From positions 124,001-188,000 of the forward strand of contig JANYCT010000051.1 of assembly GCA_025360105.1 (NCBI GenBank): DNA of 64,000 nt, read 5' to 3'. A program made the position numbers and the translations under genes. The notes under the pieces are model-generated. The model did not search any database. It saw only the letters and a list, made by a program, of their open reading frames with translations, and was not told the origin of the DNA. Within the stretch, counting starts at the first letter, position 1. Every line of letters starts with the position of its first letter. The DNA is from Actinomycetes bacterium. Lineage in GTDB: Bacteria > Actinomycetota > Acidimicrobiia > Acidimicrobiales > Ilumatobacteraceae. This document shows, in pieces, positions 15,186 to 23,928 of the stretch.

Positions 15186-17840
15186 ATGTCTGCGAACGGG
15201 TCAAGTGCTGGCGTGGATGCTCCGACACCGGATGTCGATGTCGATGTCGATGTCGATGTCGATGTCGATGTCGATGTCGATGTCGATGTGGTCGTCGTGG
15301 GTGCGGGCTTTGCCGGAATGTATCTGTTGCATCGCCTGCGCGGGCTCGGCATGTCGGCGCGTGTGATAGAAGCGGGCGACGATGTCGGTGGCACGTGGTA
15401 CTGGAACAGGTATCCCGGTGCACGCTGTGACATCCAGAGCATCGACTACTCGTACTCGTTCGATCCCGAACTCGAAGAGACCTGGACGTGGTCCGAGAAG
15501 TACGCACCGCAGCCCGAGATCCTGCGCTACGCGCAACACGTTGCCGACAAGCACGACCTGCGCCGCGATATCGAGTTCTCCACACGAGTCGACTCCGCAG
15601 CGTGGGACGACTCCGCACGCACGTGGCGCGTGCGGACCTCGCGTGGCGAGACTCTCGTCAGCCGATTCTTCGTCATGGCCACCGGTTGCCTGTCGATGCC
15701 CAAGGAGGTCGATATCGACGGAACCGACCGGTTCGCCGGCGACGTGTACTTCACCAGCCGCTGGCCGCACGAGGGCGTCGACTTCACCGGCAAGCGTGTC
15801 GCAGTCATCGGTACCGGGTCGTCGGCCATCCAGTCGATTCCCATCATCGCCGGCCAGGCCGCGCAGCTGACGGTGTTCCAGCGCACGCCGAACTTCTCGA
15901 TCCCCGCCAACAACGGTCCAGTGCCGGCGCACAAAGTGGCTGCGATGGCGCAAGGCCGCGAGCAGTATCGCGAGGCGGCACGCTGGTCGGGGAGCGGCGT
16001 CACCGTTGTGCGTAGCGAGGTGAGCGCGTTGTCGGTGAGCGACGACGAAAGGATCGCACGTTACGAAGAGGCGTGGCACACCGGCGGAATCATCGAGTTC
16101 CTCGGTACCTACATGGATCACCTCTCCAACCCGGAGGCAAATGAGTTGTTGGCGGAGTTCGTACGGAGCAAGATCCGTTCGATCGTGCACGATCCGCAGA
16201 CGGCCGAGACACTCTGCCCGACGACCTTTCCGATCGGCACGAAGCGGTTGTGTGTCGACTCGGGCTATTACGAGGCCTTCAATCGACCGAGCGTGCGTCT
16301 GATCGACCTGCGTTCGCGGCCGATCATCTCGATCACTGAGACGGGCGTGGATCTGCTTGACGAGTCGCTCGAGTTCGATGCGGTCGTATTCGCCACTGGC
16401 TTCGACGCCATGACTGGCGCGATCGTGAGCGTCGATATCGAGGGTCGCGATGGCATCACTCTGAAAGACGCCTGGGTTCATGGCCCCACCATGTACCTCG
16501 GTCTGATGGCTGTTGGTTTCCCGAACCTGTTCATGATCACCGGCCCGGGTAGTCCGTCGGTGCTGTCGAACATGTTGGTGTCGATCGAGCAGCACGTCGA
16601 TTGGATCTCCGATTGCGTGCAGCACCTTCGCTCGCAGGGGCTCGACACGATCGAACCCACCGACAAGGCGGTTGATGGATGGGTTCGGCACGTGAACGAC
16701 TTTGCCGCGATCACGCTCGTGTCGCGAGCGAACTCGTGGTACATGGGTGCCAACATCCCCGGCAAAGCGCGGGTGTTTCTGCCGTACCTCGGCGGGGTCG
16801 ATGGTTACCGCACGATCTGTAACGAGGTGGTAGCCAACGATTACGTCGGTTTCGCGCAGCGTGGTGCTGTCGGTACCCGGTGCAACGACAAGATCATCCG
16901 CCCGGTGCAACCCGATGTTGCGATCATGCTCGAGATGATGGCGGGCTTCGACCTGCCCGCGATGGACACGATGTCGGCCGTCGATGCGCGTGCGTTCTCG
17001 AATGCGATGTCGGCACAGCGGCCCAGCGGGCCCGATGTCGGTGAGATCGTCGATGGCGCCTTGCCCGGCGCAGGTGGGGATCTGAACTACCGCCTCTATC
17101 GCCCTGCGAGCCCTGGACCGCACCCTGTGGTGGTCTACTTCCACGGTGGTGGCTGGGTGTTGGGCGCGCACGATTCCGACGATCCGTTCTGCCGCGACAT
17201 GTGTGTTCGGTCCGGCGCCATGATTGTCTCGGTCGACTATCGCCACGCCCCTGAGGCGCGCTTTCCCGCTGCTGCCGACGACGCGTTCGCGGCAGTGCAG
17301 TGGATCGCCGAGAATGCAGCTGACCTTGGTGGTATTCCCGGCGGACTTGCCGTCGCCGGTTGGAGTGCTGGGGCGAATCTTGCTGCGGTGGTGTGCCAAC
17401 TTGCACGCGATGGGGGTGGTCCGCAGATCGTCGGTCAGCTTCTGCTCAACCCGGTCACCGACGCGTCGATGACCGAGGGCTCCTTCGTCGACAACGCTCA
17501 GGGCTACGTCCTGACAGCGTCGTTGATGCATTGGTTCTGGGATCTCTACCTCAGGCCAGACGATCACACGAACCCGTTGGCATCGCCATTGCGTGCCTCG
17601 ACTCTTGTTGGACTGCCACCCGCGCTCGTGGTTACCTGCGAGTTCGACCCGCTACGCGATCAGGGCGCCGCATACGCCGACGCGCTCGCTGGCGCCGGCG
17701 TGAGCGTTGGACACCTCGACTGCCTTGGCCATATCCACACCTCGCTGACGGCGGTCGACATGCTGCCCTCGGGCGCCCCTGTGCGAGCCGAGATGGGCGC
17801 GGCCCTTGCTGGCTTCTTCAGCGCGCTCAGCCTTGCGTGA
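15186..17840 (+). CDS. Baeyer-Villiger-type flavin monooxygenase fused to an HSL-family esterase
   Basis: An 884-residue two-domain protein. Residues 36-570 form a flavin monooxygenase: FAD motif GAGFAG at 39, [20 protein letters not shown] motif GTGSSAIQ, and [10 protein letters not shown]. The Baeyer-Villiger fingerprint FxGxxxHxxxWP reads [12 protein letters not shown] (from residue 183), so the conserved His is Phe189. Residues 590-884 form an alpha/beta hydrolase: oxyanion motif HGGGW at 653, nucleophile elbow GWSAG with Ser727, then an Asp in EFDPLRDQ and a His in LGHIHTS. A ketone-to-ester-to-acid-plus-alcohol cascade in one chain is the natural reading. ATG 15186 has AGGAG 6 nt upstream. 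Residues 16-35 are ten Asp-Val dipeptides encoded by a hexanucleotide tract. Confidence 0.88.
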   Translation: MSANGSSAGVDAPTPDVDVDVDVDVDVDVDVDVDVVVVGAGFAGMYLLHRLRGLGMSARVIEAGDDVGGTWYWNRYPGARCDIQSIDYSYSFDPELEETWTWSEKYAPQPEILRYAQHVADKHDLRRDIEFSTRVDSAAWDDSARTWRVRTSRGETLVSRFFVMATGCLSMPKEVDIDGTDRFAGDVYFTSRWPHEGVDFTGKRVAVIGTGSSAIQSIPIIAGQAAQLTVFQRTPNFSIPANNGPVPAHKVAAMAQGREQYREAARWSGSGVTVVRSEVSALSVSDDERIARYEEAWHTGGIIEFLGTYMDHLSNPEANELLAEFVRSKIRSIVHDPQTAETLCPTTFPIGTKRLCVDSGYYEAFNRPSVRLIDLRSRPIISITETGVDLLDESLEFDAVVFATGFDAMTGAIVSVDIEGRDGITLKDAWVHGPTMYLGLMAVGFPNLFMITGPGSPSVLSNMLVSIEQHVDWISDCVQHLRSQGLDTIEPTDKAVDGWVRHVNDFAAITLVSRANSWYMGANIPGKARVFLPYLGGVDGYRTICNEVVANDYVGFAQRGAVGTRCNDKIIRPVQPDVAIMLEMMAGFDLPAMDTMSAVDARAFSNAMSAQRPSGPDVGEIVDGALPGAGGDLNYRLYRPASPGPHPVVVYFHGGGWVLGAHDSDDPFCRDMCVRSGAMIVSVDYRHAPEARFPAAADDAFAAVQWIAENAADLGGIPGGLAVAGWSAGANLAAVVCQLARDGGGPQIVGQLLLNPVTDASMTEGSFVDNAQGYVLTASLMHWFWDLYLRPDDHTNPLASPLRASTLVGLPPALVVTCEFDPLRDQGAAYADALAGAGVSVGHLDCLGHIHTSLTAVDMLPSGAPVRAEMGAALAGFFSALSLA
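15231..15290 (+). repeat. (GATGTC)n hexanucleotide tract, ten units
   Basis: Nine GATGTC units plus a final GATGTG stand in frame in the monooxygenase-esterase gene and encode (Asp-Val)10 just before the first beta-strand of the FAD fold. Gain or loss of units would change length but never frame. Confidence 0.95.
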
Positions 17841-18540
17841 ATGCCAGGGCGAATTCGATCAGGCCGTGATCGTCAGTAGTGACCGCCGCGTTCGACGGGT
17901 TCGCAATGCTGTAGTCGGCGAACTTCACATCGATTGCACCACTCACGCCGATTGACGCGCCGGTGCGCTTCGCAGTCACGTTGAAGGTGACCGGCTTGGT
18001 GACACCGCGCATCGTCAGGTCGCCGGTGGCGCTTGCGGTGATTTCCTTGCCGTCGGCTGGCACTGTGCCGAGATCGATCGGCTTGGTGAGCGTGAAGGTC
18101 GAGGTGGGGAACTTGTCGGTGTTCATGATCTCGCCGGTGAACTTGCGGTCGCGTCGCGCGTCGTCGGACTTCAACGAGTTCATGTCGACGGTGAAGGTGG
18201 CCTTCGGGATGCTGGCTCCGTCGAGCGTGAGCGCACCGGTCACCTTGTTCGTGCGACCCACGGCCTCGGTATTTTGGCCGAAGAGCGTTTCCGCGACGCG
18301 GTATCCGAGTTGCGACCCGCTGGTGATCTTCCACTCGTCCGCCGCCGTGGCGACATTGCCGATCGTGGTCGCAGTCGTCGCTGCGGTCATGTCGATGCTT
18401 GCCGGTGTGGCGTCGTTGATTGACAGCCGCACCGGTGCCGCGTCCTTGATCCAGTGGATGTAGATCCACGGGCCAGCGGTTACTGCAAGCAGTGCAACCA
18501 CGACGGCTCCGGTGAGCAGTTTCTTCCAATGAGCTTTCAC
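17827..18540 (-). CDS. YceI family protein, membrane-anchored
   Basis: A 237-residue protein with an N-terminal membrane segment at about residues 8-30 ([20 protein letters not shown]) and a YceI lipocalin-like domain from about residue 68 ([45 protein letters not shown], and C-terminal FADYSI). YceI barrels bind isoprenoid-type lipids at the cell surface. The anchor places it outside the membrane. GTG 18540 follows AGGAGA by 5 nt. Its last 14 bases overlap the convergent monooxygenase gene. Confidence 0.92.
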   Translation of the reverse strand: MKAHWKKLLTGAVVVALLAVTAGPWIYIHWIKDAAPVRLSINDATPASIDMTAATTATTIGNVATAADEWKITSGSQLGYRVAETLFGQNTEAVGRTNKVTGALTLDGASIPKATFTVDMNSLKSDDARRDRKFTGEIMNTDKFPTSTFTLTKPIDLGTVPADGKEITASATGDLTMRGVTKPVTFNVTAKRTGASIGVSGAIDVKFADYSIANPSNAAVTTDDHGLIEFALAFTQG

Positions 18541-18648
18541 GATGTCTCCTATGATCGCCGTCTGGAAAACAGCGTGTCCATCCTTGCGTACTCAACGAAT
18601 TCTGTCGCTGCAGGGCAGCAAGAACTCCGTATGAAACGTGCGAGGTTC

Positions 18649-18698
18649 TATCCTTGGGACACTGTTGTCCTGCCTGCCCACCGGGTGTACTCCCGGTG
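18649..18698 (+). promoter_or_regulatory. Probable pepA promoter (-10 TATCCT) and leader hairpin
   Basis: TATCCT at 18649-18654 is a good -10 candidate. It would give a leader of about 70 nt before GTG 18732. CACCGGG (18679-18685) pairs with CCCGGTG (18692-18698) around a 6-nt loop. A strong AAGGAGT ribosome site follows just before the GTG. The hairpin has no T-run, so it is more likely an mRNA structure than a terminator. Confidence 0.4.
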
Positions 18699-18731
18699 AC
18701 CCGTAGGCCGCAACCCTGACAAGGAGTCATC

Positions 18732-20183
18732 GTGGGTCTCGTTCTCGACATCGTCCGTTCTGTACCGCGCACCGCCGACGCCAATGGCGTTCCGGTGGCG
18801 TCCGAGGGCGCCGTCCCCCGCTCACTCGGCATGAGCCGTGCCGCCCTCGCTTCCCATGGATTCGACGGTAAGGCTGGCCAGACGCTGGTGGTGCCCGTTG
18901 CCTCAGGGCCGACTCTCATTGCGGTCGGTATCGGCAAGCCGAGCGAGCTTTCGGCTGCTGTGTTGCGAAACGCAGCGGCAGCATTTCTTCGTGCGGCCGG
19001 CAAGCGTGCCCATCTGACTACGTCGCTCGCCGACGTCGAGGGTGTCGATGCCCGCACCGCGGCGCAGGCCGTTGTGGAGGGCGTAGGGCTCGCGAACTAT
19101 CGCTACGTCGGTCTGAAAAATGACAAGACCGGTTCGCCCGCGTCCACGCTGTCGCTCATCGTCGGTCAGGCACGTGCCGCCTCGGCTCGCGTGGGCGCAG
19201 ACCGCGCCGCCGTGATCACCGAAGCCGCCTGTTTGGCGCGTGAACTCGCCAACACCCCCCCTGCCTACCTCACGGCGCGCATGATGGCCGACAAAGCCGC
19301 TGAGCTCGGTGCCGCAACAGGCCTCACAGTCGAGGTCTTCAATCGTGACCAACTCGTCGAGATGGGCTGCGGTGGCATCGTCGGCGTGAACGCCGGCAGC
19401 GTCGAGCCGCCGCGCATGGTGCGCCTCAGCTACACCCCCAAGAACCCCAACGGCCACGTGGTGCTCGTCGGCAAGGGCGTGATGTACGACTCGGGCGGAA
19501 TCAGCCTCAAGCCGAGTGATGCATTTCATATCGTGATGAAGATGGACATGAGCGGTGCCGCCGCGGTGCTCGCCACGATGAGCACGCTGAAGGCGCTCAA
19601 GTGCAAGACCGCGGTCACGGGCTACCTGATGTGCACCGACAACATGCCCTCGGGCAGCGCGCTCAAGCTCGGCGACGTGCTCACGATGCGAAACGGCAAG
19701 ACGGTCGAGATCCACAACACCGATGCCGAGGGCCGCCTCATTTTGGCCGACGGACTGTCGCTAGCAGCAGAGTCCAAGCCCGATGCCATCGTCGACATCG
19801 CAACACTTACCGGAGCCGTTCTCGGTGCGCTCGGTGAGAAGATTGCCGGAGTCCTCGGAAACAATCAGGGATGGGTCGATCAGGTCCGCGCGGCCGGTAC
19901 ACGCGCCGATGAGCCGACGTGGCAGCTCCCCCTGGCACGCGAGTACCGCAAGTTGCTTGACAGCAATGTGGCCGACATGCGCAACATCGGTGGACCCTAC
20001 GCGGGCACCATCACGGCATCACTGTTCCTCGACGAGTTCACTGCCGGCGTGCCCTGGGCGCACATCGACATGGCCGGCACGATGAAGGTGGACAGCGATG
20101 ATGCCTGGTTGGCAAAGGGCGCCACGGGCTACGGCACGCGGTTGCTGATCGAACTCGTGACCAACTTCGCGCCGATCAGCTGA
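18732..20183 (+). CDS. pepA: Leucyl aminopeptidase (M17 family)
   Basis: A 483-residue cytosolic metallo-aminopeptidase. The M17 core is intact: VLVGKGVMYDSGGISLKP with the metal-binding Lys and Asp, KMDMSGAAAVLATM, the family signature NTDAEGRLILAD, and DIATLTGA. These residues hold two divalent metals, and the enzyme removes N-terminal amino acids from peptides. GTG 18732 is preceded by AAGGAGT at good spacing. It is read divergently from YceI, with a 191-nt gap holding the promoter. Confidence 0.95.
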   Translation: MGLVLDIVRSVPRTADANGVPVASEGAVPRSLGMSRAALASHGFDGKAGQTLVVPVASGPTLIAVGIGKPSELSAAVLRNAAAAFLRAAGKRAHLTTSLADVEGVDARTAAQAVVEGVGLANYRYVGLKNDKTGSPASTLSLIVGQARAASARVGADRAAVITEAACLARELANTPPAYLTARMMADKAAELGAATGLTVEVFNRDQLVEMGCGGIVGVNAGSVEPPRMVRLSYTPKNPNGHVVLVGKGVMYDSGGISLKPSDAFHIVMKMDMSGAAAVLATMSTLKALKCKTAVTGYLMCTDNMPSGSALKLGDVLTMRNGKTVEIHNTDAEGRLILADGLSLAAESKPDAIVDIATLTGAVLGALGEKIAGVLGNNQGWVDQVRAAGTRADEPTWQLPLAREYRKLLDSNVADMRNIGGPYAGTITASLFLDEFTAGVPWAHIDMAGTMKVDSDDAWLAKGATGYGTRLLIELVTNFAPIS

Positions 20184-20214
20184 ACGAAACGGTTCCGGGC
20201 TGCAGTGCTCGTGC

Positions 20215-20799
20215 TCAACTCGTCGTCGCGCATCTGCGTGCGGCCTCCACTGCGATGCGCGGAGCCACGCCGAGCGAGAGCAGTTGGCGCTCGACCTGAT
20301 GCTGCTCGTCGCCCGTACGGATCATGGTCTCGGCGAGCGCCAGTGCCCGATCCAACCGGTGGTCACTTTCTGCCGCGTCAGAATGCGGGCTGCGCTCGAC
20401 CCACTCGATGTGTGCGACCTGAAGATGCGGAGGCAGTCTGCTCAGGTGACGCAGCGGAACGGGGGGGAGCTGACGACGCACGGCCACGCCTGCGGGTACC
20501 TGATGCATTGTGCCGAACATCACGCAACGGTTCATGGCCCGACCAAACGGGCTGTGGGTGCCGGCGGTGAGCGAGAGACCCATCGCGTTGGCAGTTTCGC
20601 CCAGATCCAATTCGTAGCCATCGGGATAGGCGTCGAGTCCGTTGACCAAACGGCGAAGCACCCAGGTTGCTGTGGGCCCGAGGATGCCCAACCAGAACAG
20701 TTCCACGTAGGGGCTACGCGCGTCGTAGCCGACGGCTTCCACAACAGGATCGTGCCATGGCAGCACGATGAGTGATTGTTCCAGTGAAATCGGCAGCAT
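20215..20799 (-). CDS. Conserved hypothetical protein
   Basis: I do not recognise this 194-residue protein beyond a general resemblance to hypothetical actinobacterial proteins. It has no signal peptide or membrane segment. The N-terminal half holds an aromatic stretch (SPYVELFWLGILGPTATWVLRRLV) and LDLGETANAMGLSL, which looks like a helix-turn-helix or replication-type winged helix, followed by a basic segment (GVAVRRQLPPVPLRHLSRLP) and two C-terminal helices. A DNA-binding role is possible but unproven. Start ATG 20799; pepA is convergent. Confidence 0.6.
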   Translation of the reverse strand: MLPISLEQSLIVLPWHDPVVEAVGYDARSPYVELFWLGILGPTATWVLRRLVNGLDAYPDGYELDLGETANAMGLSLTAGTHSPFGRAMNRCVMFGTMHQVPAGVAVRRQLPPVPLRHLSRLPPHLQVAHIEWVERSPHSDAAESDHRLDRALALAETMIRTGDEQHQVERQLLSLGVAPRIAVEAARRCATTS

Positions 20800-20908
20800 G
20801 CGAACCCCCGCTGAGTGACTCGAGACGGTGGGGGAAGTTCGTTGCGCTGAGTGCTATGCCTGAGGTCCGGAGGAAACCGAACCCACGGGCATACGGCAGA
20901 CGCGAGGT

Positions 20909-22969
20909 TCAGACGCTCGGCACCACGGTCTTGGCTGACGACAGGCGACTGTTGCCGGCCGCATTCGTTGCGAACACCCTGCAGCTGTACCGCACCGATG
21001 GGGCCATCCGGCCGACGATGACGCCGACGACAATGCCGGCCACAGCGCCTGTCGTGATGGCTTGCTCCACTGTCGCAGCCCCACTCGCCGTGCAGACCAT
21101 GGTGTACGACGTGATGGCCGCTCCGCCATTGCTGACCGGTTCAGCAAACGTCATGGTGAGGCCCCCGGGACCTGGCGCGACCGACACGCCCGTCGGCGCG
21201 CTCGGGATGGTGCGCGGCGTCACGAGTTCCGGAGCTGACGCCGGGCCGACGCCCGCGGCGTTCTTGGCGACGACCACACACGAATACTCGGTGCCGTTGA
21301 CGAGACCGGACAGTGTGGCCGATGTCGCGCTGGAGGACGCGTTCTTTGTCTTGACGGTGAGCCCACCCGAACAGGTGATCACGTAGCCCTTCACCGCAGC
21401 GCCGCCGTCGAATGCAGGGGCAGCCCACACCAGCGTGCCCTTGCGGTCCGACGCCGTGATCGAGGGCAGCATCGGAGCGTCGGGTGTGGTGCGCGGCGTG
21501 ACCGTCTTGGCCGCAGACGTTGGTCCAGGGCCGAGATCGTTGTATGCCGTCACGGTGCATGAATACATTGCACCGTTCGTGAGACTACTGACGACCCATG
21601 GACTGACCGCGGTCTCGTCGGTGACCGTCGGCTGACCAGCGGCCGAACACGAGGTGGAGTATCGGGTTGGAGCCGACGCTGCGTTCGACGATGGTGCGGT
21701 CCATCGAAGCGTGGCTGATGCGCTTCCAGCCGTGACGAGCAATGATCGAGGAGCGCCCGGAACGGTGGTCACGATGGGCGGCGGAGGCAGAATCGGTGGT
21801 GCCCGGTACACGAGTTTGTTCGGGTCTCCGACGGGGACCGTGAGTACGTTGACCGTTGAAGCCGTATCCATGGCCGTCCACACCTCCGCGGGCGTGGCCG
21901 TGGGCGTGGCCTCGAGCATGCGTGCGACGACTCCGGCGACATGCGGCGCGGCCATCGAGGTGCCCGAGAGCGTCGCGCTTGCCATGTTGGAACCGATCCA
22001 GGCTGACTCGATGCCCACGCCAGGAGCGAACAGGTCAACGCACGCACCGTGGTTTGTGAACGATGCCGCATGATCGGTGATGGTGGACGCTGCGACAGTA
22101 ATCGCAGCGGGCACGCGTGCGGGGCTCGTGGTGCACGCCGGACCGTTGTCGTTGCCCGCAGCAACCACCACCGTGATGCCATCGGCGATGGCGGCGTTGA
22201 CGGCGTCGTCAATGAAACTGTCCGCTTGCCCACCCAGGCTGAGGTTTGCGACGGCCGGCACGCCGGATTGGTGATCGGCAATCATCCAGTTGAGTCCGGT
22301 GATCACGTCGGAGTCCGAGCCCGAACCAGTGCAGCCGAGCACGCGAATGGGGATCAGCGTCACGTCTTTGGCCACGCCGTAGGTGGTGCCGCCGATGGTG
22401 GCGGCAACGTGAGTGCCGTGGCCATTGCAATCATCCGGGTTCGTGCCGCGCCCGTCGAGGAGATCGACCGACATCCCCGTGCGAATCCTGGTTGTGAACT
22501 CGTTGTGGGTGAGGTTGATGCCGGTGTCCACGACGTATGCGTCTACGCCAGCGCCCGTTGTGGAGTATGAGTAGGCGCCGTTGAACGGCAGGGCGCGCTG
22601 GTCGATGCGGTCGAGCCCCCATGGCGGGCTGATCTGGTTGACCGATGCCTTAACAACGTTGTCGTGCTGGATGCTGATCACATCGGGGTCGTGCCACAGG
22701 CGTTGCACGTCGTCGGCCGACAGCGTGGCCGCGAAGCCATCGAGCGCGTGGTTCCACACATCAGTCACGTCCGTACCGAGACGCTTTTCGTCGGCAACCG
22801 TGCTGTTGAGGCCCTGCTCGTTCTTGAATTGCACAATGTACTGCGATGACGCATCTGCAGCGGGTGCGGCGGTCGAGGCGGAGGCCGCGCTCGAAAAGCC
22901 GATACACGCAATGAACGCCCCGCTGATCGAGGTCGCGATCGCGACAGTCCTGAGCTTTCGTCCGTTCAT
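20909..22969 (-). CDS. Secreted S8 family serine peptidase (subtilase) with three fibronectin type III repeats
   Basis: A 686-residue exported protease. Signal peptide residues 1-32; an I9 propeptide (YIVQFKNEQG...LSADDVQRL); then the subtilisin domain with the triad Asp in AYVVDTGINL, His in CNGHGTHVAATIGG and Ser in LSGTSMAAPHVAGV, plus oxyanion Asn in VVAAGNDNGP. Behind a Pro-rich linker come three FnIII domains ending in the usual TVTPRT-type strands. The third carries an odd hydrophobic insertion (TTGAVAGIVVGVIVG). ATG 22969 is preceded by GGGGGG and gives the shorter, better signal peptide. Confidence 0.93.
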   Translation of the reverse strand: MNGRKLRTVAIATSISGAFIACIGFSSAASASTAAPAADASSQYIVQFKNEQGLNSTVADEKRLGTDVTDVWNHALDGFAATLSADDVQRLWHDPDVISIQHDNVVKASVNQISPPWGLDRIDQRALPFNGAYSYSTTGAGVDAYVVDTGINLTHNEFTTRIRTGMSVDLLDGRGTNPDDCNGHGTHVAATIGGTTYGVAKDVTLIPIRVLGCTGSGSDSDVITGLNWMIADHQSGVPAVANLSLGGQADSFIDDAVNAAIADGITVVVAAGNDNGPACTTSPARVPAAITVAASTITDHAASFTNHGACVDLFAPGVGIESAWIGSNMASATLSGTSMAAPHVAGVVARMLEATPTATPAEVWTAMDTASTVNVLTVPVGDPNKLVYRAPPILPPPPIVTTVPGAPRSLLVTAGSASATLRWTAPSSNAASAPTRYSTSCSAAGQPTVTDETAVSPWVVSSLTNGAMYSCTVTAYNDLGPGPTSAAKTVTPRTTPDAPMLPSITASDRKGTLVWAAPAFDGGAAVKGYVITCSGGLTVKTKNASSSATSATLSGLVNGTEYSCVVVAKNAAGVGPASAPELVTPRTIPSAPTGVSVAPGPGGLTMTFAEPVSNGGAAITSYTMVCTASGAATVEQAITTGAVAGIVVGVIVGRMAPSVRYSCRVFATNAAGNSRLSSAKTVVPSV

Positions 22970-23061
22970 GTGCGACCCCCCGGCGATCGTGCCCAACGGC
23001 TCGACGAGCGGAGATTAGCCGCATTGACGCGCCGCTGACCACCAGAACGTACTCCGAACAA

Positions 23062-23874
23062 GTGAATCCGACGACGGAGCGCAAGACTGCTCGTGTGAAT
23101 CTGCATGATGACGAATCGATTCGCACCGTCACCGCACGGTTGCGCATTGCCGAACGCGTCGTGGTTCTCACCGGTGCGGGCATCTCCACGGATTCGGGCA
23201 TCCCCGACTTTCGCGGGCCGAACGGGCTTTGGACGAAGAACCCTCAAGCCGAGAAGGCGGCACACCTGCAGCGATACCTCGAAAGCGCCGAGGTGCGCCG
23301 GTTCGCGTGGCAGCACCGTCTGCACAGCGCAGCGTGGAGCGCGGAGCCCAACGCGGGTCATCGCGCTCTCGTGGAGATCGAACGGCGCGGCCGGCTCCAT
23401 CGGCTGGTCACTCAGAACATCGACGAATTGCACCAGCGCGCCGGGCATGCCAGCGAAAACGTGCTTGAGGTGCACGGCACCATGCACTGGAGCATCTGCT
23501 GGACGTGTCGCGACCGGCGTCCCATGCCCGAGACCTTGGAGCGCGTTCGTGCCAGCGAAGATGATCCCGACTGTCTGGTCTGTCGCTCACGTGGCGAGAC
23601 CGGTATTCTCAAGAGCGACACGATCAGCTTCGGTCAGGCGCTCGTTCCCGAAGTGATCGAGGCCGCAACACGCGCCGCCGAGCAGGCCGATGTGCTGCTC
23701 GCTGTCGGCACTTCTTTACAGGTGTATCCCGTGGCCAATATGGTGCCGCGAGCGAGAGCCGCTGGGGCCAGCATCTTCATCGTCAACGGTGAGCCGACGA
23801 AGATGGACCACTACGCCGATGTGGTACTTCTGGGCTCGATCAGCGACATTCTGCCCCGCCTCGTTGGCGATTGA
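23062..23874 (+). CDS. NAD-dependent protein deacylase, sirtuin family
   Basis: A 270-residue Sir2 protein. The NAD-binding motifs GAGISTDSGIPDFRG and TQNIDELHQRAG, the catalytic His in LEVHGT, two Cys pairs for structural zinc (CWTC and CLVC) and the GTSLQVYP motif are all present. It removes acyl groups from lysines with NAD as co-substrate. The start is uncertain: GTG 23062 gives the full frame, while GTG 23095 is 11 codons later. It lies 55 nt upstream of the rhodanese-MoeB gene on the same strand, but that gene has its own promoter. Confidence 0.92.
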   Translation: MNPTTERKTARVNLHDDESIRTVTARLRIAERVVVLTGAGISTDSGIPDFRGPNGLWTKNPQAEKAAHLQRYLESAEVRRFAWQHRLHSAAWSAEPNAGHRALVEIERRGRLHRLVTQNIDELHQRAGHASENVLEVHGTMHWSICWTCRDRRPMPETLERVRASEDDPDCLVCRSRGETGILKSDTISFGQALVPEVIEAATRAAEQADVLLAVGTSLQVYPVANMVPRARAAGASIFIVNGEPTKMDHYADVVLLGSISDILPRLVGD

Positions 23875-23905
23875 TGCTGGTCATCCATCCCAGTAGTAAA
23901 TCCCG

Positions 23906-23921
23906 ACCAAGTTGGTAGTCT
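23906..23921 (+). promoter_or_regulatory. Inverted repeat ACCAAGTTGGT overlapping a TAGTCT -10 box
   Basis: ACCAA-G-TTGGT (23906-23916) is a perfect 11-bp inverted repeat and abuts TAGTCT (23916-23921), which ends 7 nt before ATG 23929. The position suggests a repressor site. The wider sequence TCCCGACCAAGTTGGTAGTC resembles Rrf2-type operators of sulfur metabolism, though this is only a resemblance. Confidence 0.45.
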
Positions 23922-23928
23922 TTTGGTC

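Noticed and set aside
15231-15290. Phase-variable switch by hexamer slippage
   Set aside because: The unit is six bases, so copy-number change never shifts the frame. It can only alter length.
15201-17567. 788-codon open frame on the minus strand
   Set aside because: It is the antisense shadow of the monooxygenase-esterase gene. The (GATGTC)n tract and GC-rich third positions keep the opposite frame open, and the protein is low-complexity and His/Arg-rich.
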